64,000 nucleotides of DNA from Nocardia brasiliensis ATCC 700358. GTDB taxonomy: Bacteria > Actinomycetota > Actinomycetes > Mycobacteriales > Mycobacteriaceae. The notes under the pieces are model-generated. The model did no database searches. It worked only from the letters and a program-made list of their open reading frames with translations, and was not told the DNA's origin. Numbering within the stretch: the stretch's first letter is position 1; every line of letters starts with the position of its first letter. Shown piece by piece: positions 59,264-64,000 of the stretch. The DNA lies in NCBI RefSeq assembly GCF_000250675.2, contig NC_018681.1:5580001-5644000 (forward strand), given 5' to 3'. The position numbers and the translations under genes were made by a program.

Positions 59264-60700
59264 CTACGCGGCTGACAGCACCCGACGCTTGGATAATATG
59301 GCGTACACTGCGCCCCCAACGAAGAACGATACGAATATCCCCACCTTCCACGACGTCACCGTTTCAAGAGCACTCTCGGCAACCATAAGGCCCAGGACAG
59401 ATTGAATGATCCCTCCTGGATCGGAATTTAATACAACACCCAACCCCGTACCGAGAAGAAGGGAAAGCATGCCCACATAACCGATCCCACCTTTATCACC
59501 CTCTCGCGGGTATATAGCACTGGGATTGTAGCCGCAACCGCGATGGAGATAGAAATCAACCAAGAATATCGAGCACCAAGCAGCAAGTGGAACCCCGAGA
59601 ATCGCAAGGAATGATTCGAAGGTTCCAAAAAATCCAGGCGAGAAGAAGAGCAAATAGCTAGCCCCAAGCATTACCAAAGCTGCGTCGAAAATAATCGTGG
59701 TCGGCCGCGGGAGTCTCACGCCAAGCGCAAGCAAGTTGAGCCCGGAAGAATACAGGTTGACTACACCGCTTCCAATGAGCGCGACGATTGTCGCAACAAG
59801 AAATGGCACGCAGAACCATGTCGGCAGCAGAAGCGCCAAAGCGCCAAGTGGATCAGCGGCTGCCTTTACGACAACGTCAGACTTCCCCACTCCTATCAAT
59901 ACACCAAAAAGCAGAAGTGACACTGCGGTCGCCCCACCCCCGAGCGCAGTCCAGCCAGCCACAGCACACGGTTTCGAGTCGCTGGGTAGATATCGGCTGT
60001 AATCGCCCCCCATGACTACCCAGGACAGGCCACCAGCAGCAACAACAAAACTGATGCCGGCCAGCAACGGAGGCGAATCGGGCGCAGACGGTGCCGCCTT
60101 TAAAGGCCATATCTTCGAGAGTACGATGAGGAAATATCCAGCGGTTGCGAAAGCAAGCGCAATGGTTATCCATCGCTGAGCACGGATAATAAGTTGATAG
60201 CCGTATAGCGTGACGAACAACGTCACCGCGCCAGTAATCGCTAGCCCAATCGCCAGCAGGAACGCCGAGTTAACATTTGGAAATACCCTGTGCACCAGGG
60301 CTTTTGTTGCCGAAGCAGCAAGGAATAGAGCAACCGATTCCCAGCCGATGCAGTAGATATATGCGAGGAAAGTCGGGAGCATGTTGCCACGGTAACCGAA
60401 GGCAGCGCGACTGAGCGTTAGAGCCGGAGCCCCTCCCCGCAACCCCGTGATCGCCACCAGCCCGACTAGTGGATAGCTGATGATCACCCCCACGATGATC
60501 GCGACCGTCGCCCCCACCCACGACAAACCCAGCACCAAAACGAGAACACCCGCAGAAATAACGAACGGGCTGACATTCGCTGCCGACCATAGCCAAAAGT
60601 GACGACTGACACGCCCAGCGCGCTCAGCGCCTCTAGTTGACTCGATACCCTGCCACTCGAACATTGTTTGCACTCGACCGAATGATAATGAAAACGGCAT
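59264..60700 (-). CDS. NCS1-family purine-cytosine permease-like transporter
   Basis: 478 residues from ATG 60700 (GGGGGG upstream); ATG 60664 is the next. About twelve transmembrane helices. The family signature near the start, FWLWSAANVSPFVISAGVLV, and GLSWVVMGGDYSRYLPSD in the middle match cytosine/purine permeases. Codon use is clearly more AT-rich than in surrounding genes (many ATA, AAT, TTA-type codons), suggesting acquisition from another source. It lies beside a broken insertion sequence. Substrate inferred only from family. Confidence 0.85.
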   Translation of the reverse strand: MPFSLSFGRVQTMFEWQGIESTRGAERAGRVSRHFWLWSAANVSPFVISAGVLVLVLGLSWVGATVAIIVGVIISYPLVGLVAITGLRGGAPALTLSRAAFGYRGNMLPTFLAYIYCIGWESVALFLAASATKALVHRVFPNVNSAFLLAIGLAITGAVTLFVTLYGYQLIIRAQRWITIALAFATAGYFLIVLSKIWPLKAAPSAPDSPPLLAGISFVVAAGGLSWVVMGGDYSRYLPSDSKPCAVAGWTALGGGATAVSLLLFGVLIGVGKSDVVVKAAADPLGALALLLPTWFCVPFLVATIVALIGSGVVNLYSSGLNLLALGVRLPRPTTIIFDAALVMLGASYLLFFSPGFFGTFESFLAILGVPLAAWCSIFLVDFYLHRGCGYNPSAIYPREGDKGGIGYVGMLSLLLGTGLGVVLNSDPGGIIQSVLGLMVAESALETVTSWKVGIFVSFFVGGAVYAILSKRRVLSAA

Positions 60701-61034
60701 GACCCCCCGAACATTGTGCAATCCAGATTGGATACACGGCTCCAAATCTATCGCTCTGGTTTCCTCGGAGATAGTACCAGCTCCAGACCTCCTCGGCCCC
60801 TCTTCTATTACAACCGTGCACGATCATCGGATGCCCGAGCGCACTTACGGTCGCAGTACACCGAGAGCCTCCCGCACAGTCGCCAACTTGACAAACCCGA
60901 GCCCTGGGTCGAGCAAACAGGTTTCAAAGCTCAACCGTGCTAACCTCGTGTCGACTGGCTCGCTAGGTCATGTCTCCCAATCGTTTTTCGTCGATCGCGT
61001 CCGGTAGCTCGATCGTTCGGGCATCATCTTCGCC
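60701..61034. other. 334-bp intergenic region, probable left end of the IS remnant
   Basis: No gene. Contains the permease upstream region and, from about 60,962, the possible left end of the IS (CTAG followed by GTCATGTCTC). No matching right end was found. Confidence 0.35.
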
Positions 61035-61877
61035 GTGGCGAGGGTTGTCGGTGATCGGTATCGCGTTCTGACGGACGTGCAGTGGGAGTTGCTGGAGCTG
61101 CTACTGGCGACCTCGGGTGGCCACGTGGGCTGCAACTTTGCCAATAGTCGCCTGGTGGTGGAGGGGATGCTGTTCCGGTTGCGGACCGGCGTGCCGTGGC
61201 GGGATCTGCCGGAGGTGTTCGGTCCGTGGCAGACGGTGTGGAAGCGGCCTCGTAGGTATGCCGGTGACGGACCTGGGATCGAGTGCTGGTCGCGTTGAGC
61301 GCGCTTGCCGATGCGACCGGGAATCTGGATTGGGTTGTGTCGGTCGACTCTTCGATCATGGGCGTGCATCAGCACGGCGCGAATATCTCCCGTGGCGGTG
61401 GGGGCACCGGCCCGGATGGTGAGTTATGAGCCAGCTGATCACGCGGTCGGCCGATCCCGCGGTGGGCTGACCACGAAAGCGCATCTGGCCACCGATGGCA
61501 ACGGCCGCGGTCTGGCGGTGCTGCTGACCGGTGGGCAGGCCGGTGATTCACCGATGATGCCTGCCGTGCTCGACGCAATCGCGGTGCCGCGGCTGGCGGG
61601 TGGCTCGCCGCGCCGTTGTCCCGACCGCGTGCTCGCCGACAAGGCGTATTCCTCGGAGAGTAACCGAGCGATGTTGCGCGGCAAGGGTATCGGTTGTGTC
61701 ATTCCCGAGCGCGCCGACCAGATCGCGCACCGCAAACGGCGAGGCCGCAACGGTGGGCGACCACCCGGGTTCGACCGGGCCGCCTACAAGGGCCGCAAAA
61801 CGGCCCCTGAGATGGACCGTACGGGAGTCGAATCCGTATTTTCCCGAATAGTGGGATCGTCCGATTTGACTCGCTGA
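61035..61877 (+). pseudogene. broken IS5-family transposase
   Basis: The first frame (61035-61298) carries the N-terminal DUF4096-like domain (LTDVQWELLELLLATS; RLRTGVPWRDLPEVFGPWQT). After GDG the protein continues in another frame (WDRVLVALSALADATGNLDW, VSVDSSI with the first catalytic Asp), then shifts again into 61305-61877 (DHAVGRSRGGLTTKAHLA; VLADKAYSS with the second Asp). Homology stops near 61,800 after AAYKGRK, before the region holding the catalytic Glu. Two frameshifts and 3' loss mean it cannot transpose. One -1 shift could be programmed in this group; two cannot. Confidence 0.8.
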
Positions 61878-62047
61878 ACCATCATCTCGCGGTCGATGTT
61901 CAACAATCCCGCACACGCTTTGATGTACACGTCAATTATACCATTTGAGCTGCGCGAATGCGTCGAAGGTCTGGCTGTGGCGCGCCGTCTACGGTGTTCG
62001 ACCGCCGAGTAGTCGGGGCGGTGCGAGAGTCGCACCGCCCCGGCTTA

Positions 62048-62197
62048 TCAGGACAACTTGAGTATGTTCCGCAATCCGCCGATGGCGGCCGCTACATCCC
62101 GCAGCCCTTTCGTGCTGCCTGTGCGGATGACCACCACCGCACACAGGACCAGGTAGCAGATGAAGCAGATCGCGACCAGCAATGCGATTTGGACCAA
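62048..62197 (-). CDS. 49-residue single-helix membrane peptide
   Basis: TTG 62197 with AGGAG seven bases upstream opens LVQIALLVAICFICYLVLCA, one membrane helix, followed by a basic amphipathic helix (TKGLRDVAAAIGGLRNILKL). Ends with TGA. A long inverted repeat lies just upstream. It resembles small regulatory or toxin-like membrane peptides in layout, but function is unknown. Confidence 0.55.
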   Translation of the reverse strand: MVQIALLVAICFICYLVLCAVVVIRTGSTKGLRDVAAAIGGLRNILKLS

Positions 62198-62215
62198 CTC
62201 GGTCTCCTCTCTTCT

Positions 62216-62256
62216 TTTTTGGGGCGCGCCTCAGCGAGAGGCGGCCGTCCCAAAAA
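62216..62256. repeat. imperfect inverted repeat with T/A ends
   Basis: TTTTTGGG at 62216-62223 pairs with CCCAAAAA at 62249-62256; inside, GCCTC (62228-62232) pairs with GAGGC (62238-62242). T's are on the 5' arm, so it is not an intrinsic terminator in either direction. It lies 19 bp upstream of the membrane peptide start and may shape its leader. Confidence 0.5.
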
Positions 62257-62406
62257 TCCGAGGAGATGAGCTACAAAGTCGGGGTCCTTTCAGCGGCGGC
62301 AACGCGGGAAAGCATACGGCAGGGCCATCGAACCCCACCAGACCCTCAGCCCCGTCGACGGGCGACTGAGACGAGAACGTAACCGAGGCCCCCAGACCTG
62401 GGATGA

Positions 62407-62661
62407 CTTGTCCCGCAGAGGTATCGGCACGCCAGACTGGACTGGGCCGCAGTCAGCGGTGAGGTCATCGCAGCCGGACGGCCCTCGTTCGACCATGGCC
62501 TCTACGTCATCGCCTCCGACGGTGACATCGAAGAAGGTGTTCTGAGCAACTTCCACTTCGATGTCCACCTCGTCGGCCTGCACGCCTGGACGGTCGGGTC
62601 GACCCTTGAGTATCGAACCGTCCTGGTACACGAGCGAGCGGGTTTTGGCGTAGCCGTCTGA
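62407..62661 (+). pseudogene. 84-codon open frame without a start
   Basis: Between two TGA codons this frame reads as protein (VIAAGRPSFDHGLYVIASDG; FHFDVHLVGLHAWTVG) with good third-position GC, but contains no ATG, GTG or TTG near its beginning. It is probably the 3' end of a gene whose 5' part was lost. The family is not recognised. Confidence 0.4.
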
Positions 62662-62751
62662 TCACGGCTGTACGGGGCGTCGCGCTCGACACCCGACTAC
62701 TGTCTGAGAATCGATCCATTTCGATGCTGGGCGTGGCCGTCTCAAGAATGT

Positions 62752-63177
62752 GTGGCGTGGCGTCAGCGTTCCAAATCCGAGGCCCTCGTGGACGACTACC
62801 TCGACACCGATATCCCGCTGATGCCAGGAGCTACGCTGCGGCAAGACCCGCTACAGCGAGTCCTCGAGAACGACGATCTCAAACGATTCATGCGAGTGCT
62901 CGACCACATCTTGACCGAGACCCAGTACCGGGTCGCGATGATGGCGTGGGAGCTGGGACTGCCCGACGCAGAGATAGCGCAGGTTCTGGACTGCACGGTC
63001 TCGACCGTGCACTCTCATAAGAGCAGGGCCCGCAAGAAGATCGAGGCGATGATGAATCGCACAGAAGCCAAGATCGCGTTCGACAGCGCCGAGGATCTGG
63101 TCGAGGTGATCGCGGAGCACCGGCAGACCGCAGGCGAGGCCACCGGTACCCGAGCAGAAGGGGTGAGGCCGGCATGA
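62752..63177 (+). CDS. sigma-70 region-4-like DNA-binding protein
   Basis: 141 residues from GTG 62752. The core FMRVLDHILTETQYRVAMMA … LPDAEIAQVLDCTVSTVHSH with KSRARKKIE is a sigma region 4 HTH with its -35-recognition helix. Region 2 is absent, so it cannot be a complete sigma factor; it may be an accessory sigma-like regulator or a remnant. Its TGA overlaps the ATG of the next gene. Confidence 0.7.
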   Translation: MAWRQRSKSEALVDDYLDTDIPLMPGATLRQDPLQRVLENDDLKRFMRVLDHILTETQYRVAMMAWELGLPDAEIAQVLDCTVSTVHSHKSRARKKIEAMMNRTEAKIAFDSAEDLVEVIAEHRQTAGEATGTRAEGVRPA

Positions 63178-63752
63178 GCACCGACAGCAGCGACGGCACC
63201 GAGCCGATCTCGATCGCTGCCGCGTTCGCCGAGCTGGACAGCTACCGCGAGCAGCGCGACGAGAACACCTACGACGTGGAAGCAGGCCTGGCCGAGCTCA
63301 AGAAACGAGTCACGGGCCAGACCGACTCCGACGCCGAAACCAGCGGGGAGGCAACTAGCGATGTGCACCCCGACCTCGAGGTGACCGACTCGGCAATTAC
63401 CAGCGCGATTTCCCCCGAGCGCGCAACCCGAGACGAGACAGGCAGCTGGAAATTGAGCTGGCTACCCGACCGGGAACTGACCTTCGCCCAGGCACTGGCA
63501 GGGATGGAATTCGACACACTTGTCAGCAACTACGAACTGGCGAACGACACAGCAGCTCAGGCTCGCCTCGAACACCTCGCCACGCAGTTGGATCTGACTG
63601 TCATGGAGGCACTCACCCTGCTCACCGAACGTATTACCGACCAGATGAACGCGAAGTCCGCGCCCCCTCCACTTCCCGGTACGGGCTTGCGACGACAACT
63701 GATCGATCCCCGCTCAGCTCTGCGAACGCGCACTGGCGACGCCCGCCGTTGA
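63174..63752 (+). CDS. unknown acidic protein coupled to the sigma-like gene
   Basis: 192 residues. The first ~90 are acidic and charged (FAELDSYREQRDENTYDVEA); residues ~105-165 are helical (FAQALAGMEFDTLVSNYELA; RLEHLATQLDLTVMEALTLL). No family recognised. ATG 63174 overlaps the sigma-like stop, so the two are made together; an anti-sigma or partner role is conceivable. Confidence 0.6.
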   Translation: MSTDSSDGTEPISIAAAFAELDSYREQRDENTYDVEAGLAELKKRVTGQTDSDAETSGEATSDVHPDLEVTDSAITSAISPERATRDETGSWKLSWLPDRELTFAQALAGMEFDTLVSNYELANDTAAQARLEHLATQLDLTVMEALTLLTERITDQMNAKSAPPPLPGTGLRRQLIDPRSALRTRTGDARR

Positions 63753-63825
63753 GAATCGATCGTTTTCCGGGCAACTCTTCGGCTTCGGCTTCACTACCTC
63801 CGGCCGCACTTCCGTTTCGCCGCGC

Positions 63826-64000
63826 CTAGGCTCCTGCTGAAACCAGCAGCACGGTAATGACTATCAGCACTGTCGAGATATATCCGAGCGTAAGGCCAAC
63901 AATAGCCAGCACCCGACCGTGCTCACCAGTTCGGCGAATCTGCACGAGGGCGATGTGCCCAATCGGGATGGCTAGGGGTGCGAGCACAAAGCCACACACC
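63826..64000 (-). CDS. DUF4190-type membrane protein (C-terminal part, runs off the window)
   Basis: The minus-strand frame from the right edge reads GFVLAPLAIPIGHIALVQIR, then RTGEHGRVLAIVGLTLGYIS and a final membrane helix, stopping at TAG 63826-63828. GHIAL.QI.RTGE.GR.LA..GL.LGY is the DUF4190 signature. Two transmembrane helices are visible; the N-terminal part is outside. Role unknown. Confidence 0.8.
   Translation of the reverse strand, partial: VCGFVLAPLAIPIGHIALVQIRRTGEHGRVLAIVGLTLGYISTVLIVITVLLVSAGA

Noticed and set aside
61821..61837. tRNA T-arm-like sequence (minus strand, loop TTCGACT)
   Set aside because: The conserved G53-C61 pair is missing and no acceptor, D or anticodon arms could be folded around it.
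61784..62035. 83-codon minus-strand frame across the broken IS end
   Set aside because: Partly antisense to the transposase remnant, no ribosome site; the middle looks protein-like but is too short to support.

Overview
The window is high-GC actinobacterial DNA, most likely from a mycolate-containing genus such as Nocardia or a close relative (inference). The hints are actinobacterial families: DUF574/SAV2177 methyltransferase, DUF3558 lipoprotein, tandem DUF4913, an AfsR-like STAND regulator, secreted cutinase-like proteins and an SCO6880-type secretion protein. GTG and TTG starts and ATGA stop/start overlaps are frequent. No rRNA, tRNA or CRISPR array was found.

Left part (1-20 kb). After a small P-loop kinase and a large protein with a possible PD-(D/E)XK nuclease-like core comes a compact minus-strand cluster (8299 down to 4118): a small unknown protein, a dCTP-deaminase-like fragment, a sugar-1-phosphate nucleotidyltransferase, a radical SAM enzyme, a dTDP-glucose 4,6-dehydratase-like enzyme and a methyltransferase, convergent with a family 2 glycosyltransferase. 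It resembles a small nucleotide-sugar or modified-peptide pathway. Upstream lie two paralogous proteins, one with an XRE helix-turn-helix and one without, both with a Nudix-box-like segment; a 31-bp palindrome separates them from the cluster. Then come a 2H phosphoesterase, an HTH-TPR regulator, small actinobacterial genes, a DUF574 methyltransferase, a lipoprotein, and a coupled pair of MBL-fold hydrolase and flavin monooxygenase. The monooxygenase start region appears frameshifted.

Central part (20.2-53 kb). About 33 kb of minus-strand genes, many overlapping by ATGA, encode a type IV secretion/conjugation machine: VirB4-like ATPase (38841-40583), SCO6880-like protein (40580-42052), VirB6/TrbL-like protein (42049-43446), two pilin-like proteins, NTF2/VirB8-like and lipoprotein components, an NlpC/P60 wall hydrolase and a VirD4/TraG coupling ATPase (23495-25366). 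Unusual cargo is interleaved: seven or eight divergent paralogs of an unrecognised helical family, several ending in G-x-E-P or G-x-E-W; an acyl-CoA oxidase-like protein; and four alpha/beta-hydrolase-fold proteins, three with the nucleophile serine replaced by alanine. Micro-ORFs fill several junctions. No relaxase, integrase or replication gene is visible, so plasmid and integrative element cannot be told apart.

Right part (53-64 kb). Two XRE regulators with similar ligand domains, an AfsR-like STAND regulator, a methyltransferase, a compositionally distinct NCS1 permease, a broken IS5-family transposase, a small membrane peptide, a sigma-region-4 protein with a coupled partner, and the C-terminal end of a DUF4190 membrane protein at the right edge.
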